Origin: CALDTK01 sp041744755
GTDB lineage: Bacteria > Bacteroidota > Bacteroidia > Chitinophagales > Saprospiraceae
Assembly (NCBI GenBank): GCA_041744755.1
Contig: JBGTKC010000137.1
Span: 1 to 51,336, forward strand
Direction of reading: 5' to 3'
Length of the DNA: 51,336 bases
The translations under genes were made by a program, and so were the position numbers. Positions 24,753 to 32,903 of this stretch are shown here, one piece after another (position 1 is the stretch's first letter; every line of letters begins with the position of its first letter). The notes beneath the pieces were generated by a model. The model had not been told where the DNA came from, did not search any database, and worked only from the letters and a program-made list of their open reading frames with translations.

Positions 24753-27700
24753 ATGCGATTTCGATTATTCAAGTTCCTGATTATTTTCGGGGCTTGTGCC
24801 TGCTCGGGACTGCTGTGGGTTGCTTGCTCATCGTCTAGCGATCTTACGACTCGTTTTGAATTAATGCCTTCCGCGGACACTGGCATCGGCTTTAAAAATT
24901 TGTTACCATACACAGATTCACTCAATCCGTATACATATAAAAGCTTCTTCAACGGTGGCGGCGTCGGAGTGGGTGACCTCAATGGGGACGATCTCCCGGA
25001 GCTAATTTTCACGGGCAATCTCGTCGACAACGCGGTCTACCTAAATCTGGGGAACTGGGAATTTCAAGACATCACCGAAAGCTCCGGGCTGGCAGGGGCG
25101 GGGGCGTGGAATTCGGGGGTAACTCTGGCCGATGTGGACGGCGATGGTCTGCTGGACGTATACCTATGTAAGTCGGGGCCTCCCGAAGGGCCGAATCGCC
25201 GCAATGAGCTACGGATCAACCAGGGCGACGGCACCTTCGTCGACGTGGCCGCGGCGGTTGGCCTCGACGAATTAGGCTTTTCTATTCAAGGGGTTTTCTT
25301 CGACTACGACCGGGATGGGGATCTTGATCTGTACCTGCTGAGCAATTCTATCCGACCGACCGGAGGCTTCGACCTGCGCGCAGGCCGGCGCGAGGTGAGG
25401 GATACCACTGGTGGGAACAAGCTATTCCGCAATCAACTCGCGGAAACGGGAGAACTCCGCTTCACGGATGTCTCGGCCGAGTCTGGGATCTACGGTTCGA
25501 GTATAGGATTCGGTCTGGGGGTAGCGGTAGGGGACATCAACGGTGACGACTGGCCAGATTTGTACGTGTCGAACGACTTCTTTGAGCGGGACTATCTCTA
25601 CATCAATAAAGGCGGGACTACGGGTTTTGCCGAAAGGCTATCAGATCTCGTCCCCGAGATCAGTATGGGCGCTATGGGCGCTGACCTTGCCGACATCGAC
25701 GGCGACGGATCTCCGGAGATCTTCGTGTCGGAGATGCTGCCCAGCGATCCGAAACGCTACCGCTCGAAGACTGTATTCGAATCGTACTTCACGCGGCACT
25801 CCGCGGAACGTGCGGGCTATCACCGACAATTCGGTCGTAATGTCTTACTTAAGAACGATGGGCGGGGACGCTTTGCGGATATAGGCCGTATGGCAGGTGT
25901 TGAGGCGACGGATTGGAGCTGGGGTGCGCTCTTTGCCGACTTGGACAACGATGGCTGGCGCGACCTCTACGTCGCGAATGGGACCTTCAAAGATCCCCTC
26001 GATCAAGATTATTTGCGAAGGGTAGCTAACGACCAGCAGATCCGGGAGTGGATACGCGAGGGCGGAGAGGTGGTCCGGAGGCTGATCGACTCGATGCCGA
26101 GCGAGCCGATCTCTAACGTCGCCTTCGCAAATCTCGGTGGACATGGTTTCGCGGACTCCACCGAGACCTGGGGACTTCAGCTCCCGAGCTTTTCGAATGG
26201 ATCCGCGTACGGCGACCTCGATGGCGACGGCGACATCGACCTGGTCGTTAACGTCGCCAATGGCGCGCCGTTGGTCTACCGTAACCTCACCGCACAGAGC
26301 GCTGACCCTGCGCGCAGTCTCATCGTAACGCTCTCAGACACGGTTTCCGTGGCGAACCGGTACGCACTCGGGACAAGGGTAGAGGTTTTCGCCGGAGGTC
26401 AAACGCAGGTCGCCGAGGCCAGTTATACGAAAGGGTTCATGAGCACGGTACAGCCCGTGGTGCACTTCGGACTCGGCACCGCGTGGTCGGACAGTGTTAC
26501 GGTACGGTGGTCGAGCGGCGGATCCCAGACGGTCGCCGTGCCACAGGGCGTACGAAAGCTTCACATCGAGCGCAACGTCACCGGCGTTCCCTCCCCGGCA
26601 ACCGCCGTGGAGGGCGGCTCCGATGCCGGTTGGCAGGCCTCCAATTGGCGGCACCACGAGAGCCCAAGCGACGATACCGATCACTACCCATTCTTACCGG
26701 AAATGCACAGCGAGGAAGGCCCTGCGCTCGCAGTCTCGGCCGAAGACCGCGGCCAGCGACAGGTGTTCGTTGGCGGGGCCAAAGGGTTTGCTTCGGTTGT
26801 GATCCCACTCCGCCGCGACGGAGCTTGGGGAATACCAGATTCCAGCGCGTTCCTCGGGTCTACCCACGTTGAGCACCTGGAGGCAATCTGGGCTGACATC
26901 GACGGCGACGGCGACGAAGATCTGATCACGGGCGCGGGAGGTGATGATTATGGCGTAGACGACGCTCGCACCTCGCTCCAGGTGTTCCGCCGCGGTGGGG
27001 ATGGCCTTCTAACCGAAGATCAAGCCGCGATCCAGTGGTCGGCAGGACCGCTCTCCTGCGGCGCGTTGGTCGCGGAGGATTTCGACGAAGACGGCGACAT
27101 CGATCTCTTCTTCGGGACTCACTTCCGACTGGGCGCGTATGGTCAGGCCGCGCCGTCGGTATACCTCGTCAACGATGGCCGAGGCCACTTCACCGCACAA
27201 CTATCGCCCGGGTTAGCGGCGCTGGACCGCGTAAAAGCAGCTATTAGTGTGGACCTTGACAGTGACGGCCGGCCCGAACTAGTGGTCGCTCAGGAATTTG
27301 GCCCCGTGTCGATATTCAGGTGGCATCAACGGGCATTCGACTTGGTCGCCGCCGGACCAAATGGTCTGTGGCAGTCTTTGGCGTCATTTCGATTACCGAG
27401 CGGCGAAACGGTTATTGTTGCCGGCAACCATGGCCTGAACAGTAGGCTCCGGGGCACGCCACAGTCGCCGCTCACGATGTGGATCGTTGACATCGACGGT
27501 AACGGAACCCCCGAACAGTTTCTGAGCGCCGGTCCCGAAGGGGAGGACATTCCCATGGTCCAACTCCAGGACCTAGTCGCGAAGGTGCCTTCGCTGCGCA
27601 AGCGCTACACGAGGTTTAAGGCTTTCGCCAAAACGACTACCGCGGACGTAATCGCGGGGGCCGTCCCGCTGCGTAAGCTCACCGCGACAGAACTCCGATC

Positions 27701-28043
27701 AGGGACATTGCGCTGGGACGGGAGGAGTGGCGCGCTCGAATTCGAGGCCCTACCCGAGATTGCACAGGTGACCACGGTCCGGGCGGTCGCCGTGGGGGAC
27801 AGCGGATCGCCGACCCTTTACTGTGCTGGCAACTTTTCGTACGTCAAACCCGAGTTTGGGGGTCAATTCTCAGGCTTTGGGTCGGCATTCCGACCGGGTT
27901 CTGAGGGAAAGCTGAAACTCGTGCCGGGCGGGTTTCCGTACCTTCGCGGCGAGGTAAGGGGGCTGGTCTACCGAGACCAGCTCCTCATCGCCGCCCGTAA
28001 CCAAGACACGCCCCTTTGCTACAATCTCGCTACCGTACAGTGA
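24753..28043 (+). CDS. FG-GAP/VCBS-repeat ASPIC/UnbV (CRTAC1-like) lipoprotein, paralog 1
   Basis: 1096-residue exported lipoprotein (N-terminal hydrophobic segment, cysteine in LLWVACSSSS). The N-terminal half is a beta-propeller of FG-GAP/VCBS repeats with at least eleven DxDxDG-type calcium sites (for example DVDGDGLLD, DYDRDGDLD, DLDGDGDID). An ASPIC/UnbV domain follows (about 522-606; the stretch from NRYALGTRVEVFAGGQ to VTVRWSSGG), then a second run of repeats. The family is common in Saprospiria and Cytophagia next to SusC/SusD genes; the biochemical role is not established, and surface binding of glycan or protein is a guess. It is the first gene after the SusD terminator, and its stop overlaps the next start (TGATG). 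Confidence 0.88.
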   Translation: MRFRLFKFLIIFGACACSGLLWVACSSSSDLTTRFELMPSADTGIGFKNLLPYTDSLNPYTYKSFFNGGGVGVGDLNGDDLPELIFTGNLVDNAVYLNLGNWEFQDITESSGLAGAGAWNSGVTLADVDGDGLLDVYLCKSGPPEGPNRRNELRINQGDGTFVDVAAAVGLDELGFSIQGVFFDYDRDGDLDLYLLSNSIRPTGGFDLRAGRREVRDTTGGNKLFRNQLAETGELRFTDVSAESGIYGSSIGFGLGVAVGDINGDDWPDLYVSNDFFERDYLYINKGGTTGFAERLSDLVPEISMGAMGADLADIDGDGSPEIFVSEMLPSDPKRYRSKTVFESYFTRHSAERAGYHRQFGRNVLLKNDGRGRFADIGRMAGVEATDWSWGALFADLDNDGWRDLYVANGTFKDPLDQDYLRRVANDQQIREWIREGGEVVRRLIDSMPSEPISNVAFANLGGHGFADSTETWGLQLPSFSNGSAYGDLDGDGDIDLVVNVANGAPLVYRNLTAQSADPARSLIVTLSDTVSVANRYALGTRVEVFAGGQTQVAEASYTKGFMSTVQPVVHFGLGTAWSDSVTVRWSSGGSQTVAVPQGVRKLHIERNVTGVPSPATAVEGGSDAGWQASNWRHHESPSDDTDHYPFLPEMHSEEGPALAVSAEDRGQRQVFVGGAKGFASVVIPLRRDGAWGIPDSSAFLGSTHVEHLEAIWADIDGDGDEDLITGAGGDDYGVDDARTSLQVFRRGGDGLLTEDQAAIQWSAGPLSCGALVAEDFDEDGDIDLFFGTHFRLGAYGQAAPSVYLVNDGRGHFTAQLSPGLAALDRVKAAISVDLDSDGRPELVVAQEFGPVSIFRWHQRAFDLVAAGPNGLWQSLASFRLPSGETVIVAGNHGLNSRLRGTPQSPLTMWIVDIDGNGTPEQFLSAGPEGEDIPMVQLQDLVAKVPSLRKRYTRFKAFAKTTTADVIAGAVPLRKLTATELRSGTLRWDGRSGALEFEALPEIAQVTTVRAVAVGDSGSPTLYCAGNFSYVKPEFGGQFSGFGSAFRPGSEGKLKLVPGGFPYLRGEVRGLVYRDQLLIAARNQDTPLCYNLATVQ
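25624..25638 (+). repeat. GTTTT-hairpin motif, exact type B
   Basis: Sense in FG-GAP paralog 1, read as GFAER. Confidence 0.9.
27620..27634 (-). repeat. GTTTT-hairpin motif, exact type A
   Basis: Antisense in FG-GAP paralog 1, read there as AFAKT. Confidence 0.9.
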
Positions 28044-28675
28044 TGGTGACGCGCAGTCTTGCTGCTGGGCTCCTTTTCTGCGCCACGTTCGCCAGCTGCG
28101 GCGCGCCAACGGCCGTCGGTACGATGGTAGACCTTTCCGACCCGGTCCTGGGTGAGCCGCTCCTCGGTGGACTCACCTTTTTGATGACATCCGACCAGTT
28201 TTTCGATTATTGTCTAGCGGCTAACAAGCGGGGGGAGATGTCTGCGGGGCGGGATAATTATGTGAGACTTATGCTGGCAGATTCGGTCATAGCTATGAAT
28301 ACGGTCGCCGAGTTCTACCCCGACTTCGACAGCGATAGACGACTCGTATCACTGCCGGGCCGCATCTATTCGCAGAGCTGGGCACCGTGGAATCCGGATC
28401 TCGCCGGGGCGGCGCTGCTTGTCCCCGCCGTCGCATATCTCCACGGTGAGCTGGGTGGCTCTCGATTTGAGTTACTCTCCGGGGCGCCGCTGCCGACCTA
28501 CGTAAAGCACGACGGCCCGCGGCGGGTGTACGCTAGGCCCCATCCTTCGGTAGAGCAATTTGTGGACTTCTCAATTGATCTAGTCGGAGACTGTGCACCC
28601 TGCGAAGACGCCGATTTGCTTGCGTTGCCGCAGGTCAACCCTATTATGACGAAACAGCTCCAGGGTTACCGGTAG
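28043..28675 (+). CDS. Small lipoprotein of unknown family
   Basis: 210 residues; I do not recognise the family. Seen: a signal peptide with a lipobox-like TFASCGAP (cysteine near residue 20), then a mixed alpha/beta-looking chain with SDQFFDYCLAANKRGEMSAG and a CAPCED near the C terminus. The start shares two bases with the upstream stop (TGATG), and the next gene begins immediately after its stop, so it is tightly coupled with the two FG-GAP lipoproteins on either side. A function tied to those proteins, such as a partner or chaperone, is inferred from position only. Confidence 0.7.
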   Translation: MVTRSLAAGLLFCATFASCGAPTAVGTMVDLSDPVLGEPLLGGLTFLMTSDQFFDYCLAANKRGEMSAGRDNYVRLMLADSVIAMNTVAEFYPDFDSDRRLVSLPGRIYSQSWAPWNPDLAGAALLVPAVAYLHGELGGSRFELLSGAPLPTYVKHDGPRRVYARPHPSVEQFVDFSIDLVGDCAPCEDADLLALPQVNPIMTKQLQGYR

Positions 28676-31600
28676 ATGAAGTTAAGCGATCACGTGCGGC
28701 AGCGTCTCGAGATGACCTTATGGACCTCGGTGCTCGGGTGCTTCATCATGACCTTCGTCGCCGGTTGCGATACCCCTCGCGCAGACCAACCTTATAACGC
28801 GGAAGGTTTTTCGCGGCTCGACTCTGCCCGCACGGGAGTCACTTTCCGCAACGACTTAGTCTACACCCGCGATTTTAACATCTACACTTACCGAAACTTC
28901 TACAACGGCGGTGGGGTAGCTATTGGGGACATCAACGGCGACTCCCTGCCGGACATCTATTTTACCGCCAATTCAGGTGACAACCGACTGTATCTCAACA
29001 AAGGAGACTTTCGATTCGAGGACATTACCGAGGGCGCTGGCGTCGGAGGCGACAAAGGTTGGTCGACGGGTGTCACGATGGCCGACGTAAATGCCGACGG
29101 CTTCCTCGACATCTACGTCAGCAACTCAGGACTGATCGAGGGTGACGACCGCGCCAACGAGCTATTCCTCAACGATGGCACGGGGCACTTCCGGGAGGCG
29201 GGAGCCGAACTCGGACTCGCCGACCGCGGCTACGGTACACACGCGGCCTTCTTCGACTACGATCGGGATGGCGACTTAGATGTGTACGTCCTGAATAACT
29301 CCTTCCGGCCCATCACGAGCTTCAACCTCGAAGCGAGTTTACGGCCGGTCCGTGACTCGGTGGGCGGCGACAAGCTCTACCGCAACGAATTCGCACAGAC
29401 CGGGCGCACCTTCTTCACCGACGTGAGCGAGGAGGCGGGCATCTTTGGATCGGTCATCGGCTTCGGGCTCGGGGTCACCGTCGGGGATATAGATCTCGAC
29501 GGCTGGCCGGATATTTACATCAGCAACGACTTCTTCGAACGGGACTACCTCTACCTCAATAAGGAAGGGCGCTTCGAGGAGGCCCTCACGGAACGGATTC
29601 GCTCCACGAGCGCAGCATCCATGGGGGCCGATATGGCCGACCTCAACGGCGACGGCTATCCGGAGGTCTTCGTGACGGACATGCTGCCGTCGACCGACCG
29701 CCGGCTCAAGCTCAACACCACTTTCGAGAGCTACGACCGCTACAACGATAAGGTGCGGAACGGCTACCACCGCCAGGTGACGCGCAACACCCTCCAGGTC
29801 AATCGCGGCAACGGTAAATTTGCGGAGCAGGGGCGCCTGTTCGGCGTCGAGGCTTCGGACTGGAGCTGGGGGGCGCTCCTGGTTGACCTCGATACCGACG
29901 GGGACCGCGATCTATTTATCGCCAACGGGATCTTCCAAGACCTTACTAATCAGGACTACATACAGTTTCTCGCCTCCGATGAGACCAAGCGGCGCGTCAC
30001 TGCCGGGGGGGAGGTCGACTTCAAAGCCCTTGTCGAACTGATACCGTCGGAGCCCGTCGCAAATGTCGCCTACCTCAATCCGGGCCCGGGTGGCGGCCCG
30101 TTCGTGGATGCCGGCAAGCGACTGGGGCTCGCCGACCTTGGCTTCAGTAACGGAGCCGCGTACGGCGACCTCGACATGGATGGCGATCTAGACCTCGTCG
30201 TTAACAACGTCAATGGACCGGCCTGGATATACGAGAACCAGCAGCCGCGCGACTCCCTGAGGCATAGCCTCAGCGTTGGCCTACGCGGACCCTCCGGCAA
30301 CAGGTTTGGCGTCGGCGCCCGTGTCACGGCCTACTGCAACGAACAATTGATCACCGGGGAGCAGATACCGTCTCGGGGATTCCAGTCTAGCGTGGAGCCT
30401 CGTGTATTTCTCGGACTCGGCGCGTGCGGAAAGGTAGACTCGCTCACGGTGGACTGGCCGGACGGTACTCACCAGGTGCTCTTGGGGCAGAGCGCGGGCC
30501 GTATCGATATCGACCTCCGCAACAGTACGTCCCCATCGGCAGGTTTTGCCGAAAGGCCTCCGTCGCCGATTCCTAACTACTTACCGATTCCGGCCGCCAC
30601 TATTGGGGTAAACTTCGTCCACGTGGAAAGTGAGTACGTCGACTTCAATGCCGAGCGGCTCCTTTACCAAGGCTTGAGTACCGCCGGGCCAGCGCTCGCC
30701 GTCGGGGACTTCGATGGGGATGGGCGCGACGATTTCTTCATCGGCGCCGCGGCTGGCTATGCGGGATCGCTCTACGTGCAGGTCGCGGGCGGGAGATTTC
30801 GTAAGTCGCCCCAACCGTCCCTCGACGAAGGCGCTCGCTACGAGGACCTTGGCGCCCAATGGTTTGATGCAGATGGCGACGGCGATCTCGACCTCCTTGT
30901 GGCTTCCGGCAGCTCAGAGGCGCGCGCGGAGAAGCTTCAGCTCGGCGATCGGCTTTACGTGAATGAAGGAGGACGCCAGCTCGTACGCGCGCCGGCGGAT
31001 CGGCTCCCGGTGGACCGGACGCCTACGGGAGCGCTCGCGGTTGGGGATTTCGATGGCGACGGCGACCTGGACGTGTTCCGAGGGGCCCGCATGCAGCCCG
31101 GATTCTACGGCGTGCCGGCGCGCGCGGAGCTTCTCCTTAATGATGGTGGAGGGAGGTTCTCCCGCTTAGAGTCTCCCCTACTGGACAGTATCGGGATGAC
31201 TACTTCGGCCGTGGTGGGCGACTTCGTCGGTGACGGGACGACCCAGGTGGCGGTGGCCGTCGACTGGGGAGTGCCGATTCTGCTTAGCTTGCACCAGAAA
31301 TTAGTCCGACGCGTGCCTATCACCACAGGCGACGTATCTGGCTGGTGGAACGCCCTCACTGCCGTGGATCTCGACGGCGACGGCGACCTCGATCTGGTGG
31401 CCGGTAACCACGGGCTCAATTCACGCTTCAAGGCGAGCGCCACCCAACCCGTGAGCATGGTCGTCAACGATTTCGACGGTAACGGCTATCCGGAGCAAAT
31501 CATCAGCCGCTATCTGGACGGAAAAAGCCTCCCCCTAACGCTGCGTCACGATCTCGTCGCTCAGATGCCATCGTTAAAGAAGCGTTTCCTGAAGTACGAC

Positions 31601-32050
31601 AGTTACTATGGACTATCCGTGGACGAGATCTTCCCTGCCGAGCAGTTGGCGCAGGGCTTCAACTACTCGGCGACTGAGCTTCGCTCGGGCTGGTTCCGCA
31701 ACGACGGCGAAGGGCAGTTCACCTTCGCCGCGTTCGCTTACGAGGCGCAGGTTGCGCCCGTGCACGCGAGTGCCGCATTCGTAGGGCCTTCCGGACGGCA
31801 GATGGTGATCTTGGGTGGCAACCTCGATATGGTAAAGCCGGAGGCCGGCGCTTATGACGCCAGCGACGGCGGCGTTGTGTACTTTCGTAAAAACGAGCTA
31901 CGGTTCGAGCCGTCGCGTACCTTGGGGATCGAGCTCCAGGGCGAGATACGCGCCCTTCGGCAAATCCAGATCGGCGGGGAGCCGTGGCTGATCGTAGCTA
32001 GGAACAGTGCTGCTCCAATGTTTTATCGCCCCAACACAGTCATCCGCTAA
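28676..32050 (+). CDS. FG-GAP/VCBS-repeat ASPIC/UnbV lipoprotein, paralog 2
   Basis: 1124 residues, clearly paralogous to the protein encoded at 24753. It has a lipobox FVAGCD (about residue 31), then the same opening (FYNGGGVAIGDINGDSLPDI), about twelve DxDxDG-type repeats, an ASPIC/UnbV domain (about 528-613; from NRFGVGARVTAYCNEQ to LTVDWPDGT), and a second propeller half with GNHGLNSRF shared with paralog 1. It starts directly after the preceding stop codon. Location inferred as the outer-membrane surface. It contains two hairpin-motif copies (30543 exact, 31880 with a TAC/GTA stem). Confidence 0.88.
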   Translation: MKLSDHVRQRLEMTLWTSVLGCFIMTFVAGCDTPRADQPYNAEGFSRLDSARTGVTFRNDLVYTRDFNIYTYRNFYNGGGVAIGDINGDSLPDIYFTANSGDNRLYLNKGDFRFEDITEGAGVGGDKGWSTGVTMADVNADGFLDIYVSNSGLIEGDDRANELFLNDGTGHFREAGAELGLADRGYGTHAAFFDYDRDGDLDVYVLNNSFRPITSFNLEASLRPVRDSVGGDKLYRNEFAQTGRTFFTDVSEEAGIFGSVIGFGLGVTVGDIDLDGWPDIYISNDFFERDYLYLNKEGRFEEALTERIRSTSAASMGADMADLNGDGYPEVFVTDMLPSTDRRLKLNTTFESYDRYNDKVRNGYHRQVTRNTLQVNRGNGKFAEQGRLFGVEASDWSWGALLVDLDTDGDRDLFIANGIFQDLTNQDYIQFLASDETKRRVTAGGEVDFKALVELIPSEPVANVAYLNPGPGGGPFVDAGKRLGLADLGFSNGAAYGDLDMDGDLDLVVNNVNGPAWIYENQQPRDSLRHSLSVGLRGPSGNRFGVGARVTAYCNEQLITGEQIPSRGFQSSVEPRVFLGLGACGKVDSLTVDWPDGTHQVLLGQSAGRIDIDLRNSTSPSAGFAERPPSPIPNYLPIPAATIGVNFVHVESEYVDFNAERLLYQGLSTAGPALAVGDFDGDGRDDFFIGAAAGYAGSLYVQVAGGRFRKSPQPSLDEGARYEDLGAQWFDADGDGDLDLLVASGSSEARAEKLQLGDRLYVNEGGRQLVRAPADRLPVDRTPTGALAVGDFDGDGDLDVFRGARMQPGFYGVPARAELLLNDGGGRFSRLESPLLDSIGMTTSAVVGDFVGDGTTQVAVAVDWGVPILLSLHQKLVRRVPITTGDVSGWWNALTAVDLDGDGDLDLVAGNHGLNSRFKASATQPVSMVVNDFDGNGYPEQIISRYLDGKSLPLTLRHDLVAQMPSLKKRFLKYDSYYGLSVDEIFPAEQLAQGFNYSATELRSGWFRNDGEGQFTFAAFAYEAQVAPVHASAAFVGPSGRQMVILGGNLDMVKPEAGAYDASDGGVVYFRKNELRFEPSRTLGIELQGEIRALRQIQIGGEPWLIVARNSAAPMFYRPNTVIR
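30543..30557 (+). repeat. GTTTT-hairpin motif, exact type B
   Basis: Sense in FG-GAP paralog 2, read as GFAER, at the junction after the ASPIC/UnbV domain. Not at the homologous position of the paralog 1 copies. Confidence 0.9.
31880..31894 (-). repeat. GTTTT-hairpin motif, stem TAC/GTA
   Basis: GTTTTTACGAAAGTA on this strand, antisense in FG-GAP paralog 2, read there as YFRKN. Stem fully paired. Confidence 0.65.
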
Positions 32051-32054
32051 CCTG

Positions 32055-32903
32055 ATGTCAATGCGCTACGTGGCGAGGTCGATAGGGTTGATTAGCACTA
32101 CTACCGCGCGCGGCAGCTATCTCTCGATGCTAATCGCCGTATCGCTAGCGCTCGGATCTTGTGAGAAGTCTGAAGCTCCCATAACTGAGCGTCTCGTCGG
32201 CGTCGAAGGTGCCGACGGCGGAGCGCTGATGCGCTTCAACTACGAGAGCTGTAATCTTACCAGTATCGACTACGTCCGACCTCTGTCCGTCAATACAGCC
32301 CCGACGCAGTACCCCGATCCGCTGCGGGACAATAGCAACGATCGCAAGGCCATCCGCTGCAAGTACGATGCCGGGCGAATGACGGAGCTGCAGATCGTCG
32401 ACTTGCTTCGCGGCGGGGAGACGCGCACGAGAACGTACACAGCGACTTATGTCGCCAACAAACTCACTCAGCTTCTACTCACCGATGAGTCGCCCCGGCG
32501 CGCGGGCGTTACACCGAATCGGGATTTAGGCTTCTTTTACGACGCCCGCGACCGGGTGGATTCGATCGTCTACGGACTGTACTACAGCGCAGCATTCACC
32601 TACGACGACAACGACAACATAACCTTCGCTGAATACCGCGATCCGGACCTAGGAAAGAGCACCAAGGAGTTCTACGGATACGCCGGCGCGAGGGGTCCGA
32701 ACCCCTTTCTCAACACGCCTCTACGATTCGTTCAACCCTATGCGAGCTACTGGTCGGCACAGCCGGTGGTCCGCGCGACTTTCGGATTACGTGAGTACGC
32801 CCACACTACTGAAGGTGGCCTCGTCGTGGAGTCGGCAGATCTCACGTTAGGCGACTCCCTCGCGATCCAGCGCTACATATACGAAGAGTCTCCGTGCCAG
32901 TAG
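32055..32903 (+). CDS. Lipoprotein with YD-like repeats, unknown function
   Basis: About 282 residues. It has a signal peptide with lipobox ALGSCE (about residue 38). The body carries repeated strand-turn units that read like YD repeats: IRCKYDAGRMTELQIVD, TATYVANKLTQLLL, LGFFYDARDRVDSIVYG and FTYDDNDNITFAEYRD. Similar repeats occur in Bacteroidota lipoproteins of the DUF4595 type; I cannot confirm membership. The start may be 32055 or 32061. It overlaps the next gene by 10 bases and follows paralog 2 by 4 bases, so it belongs to the same transcription unit. Confidence 0.7.
   Translation: MSMRYVARSIGLISTTTARGSYLSMLIAVSLALGSCEKSEAPITERLVGVEGADGGALMRFNYESCNLTSIDYVRPLSVNTAPTQYPDPLRDNSNDRKAIRCKYDAGRMTELQIVDLLRGGETRTRTYTATYVANKLTQLLLTDESPRRAGVTPNRDLGFFYDARDRVDSIVYGLYYSAAFTYDDNDNITFAEYRDPDLGKSTKEFYGYAGARGPNPFLNTPLRFVQPYASYWSAQPVVRATFGLREYAHTTEGGLVVESADLTLGDSLAIQRYIYEESPCQ

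Noticed and set aside
31941..31960. Further motif copy in FG-GAP paralog 2 (GCCCTTCGGCAAATC)
   Set aside because: Several mismatches, including in the tag and loop. Left out with other weak look-alikes (7449, 15463, 38317, 42461, 45702), although some may be decayed copies.
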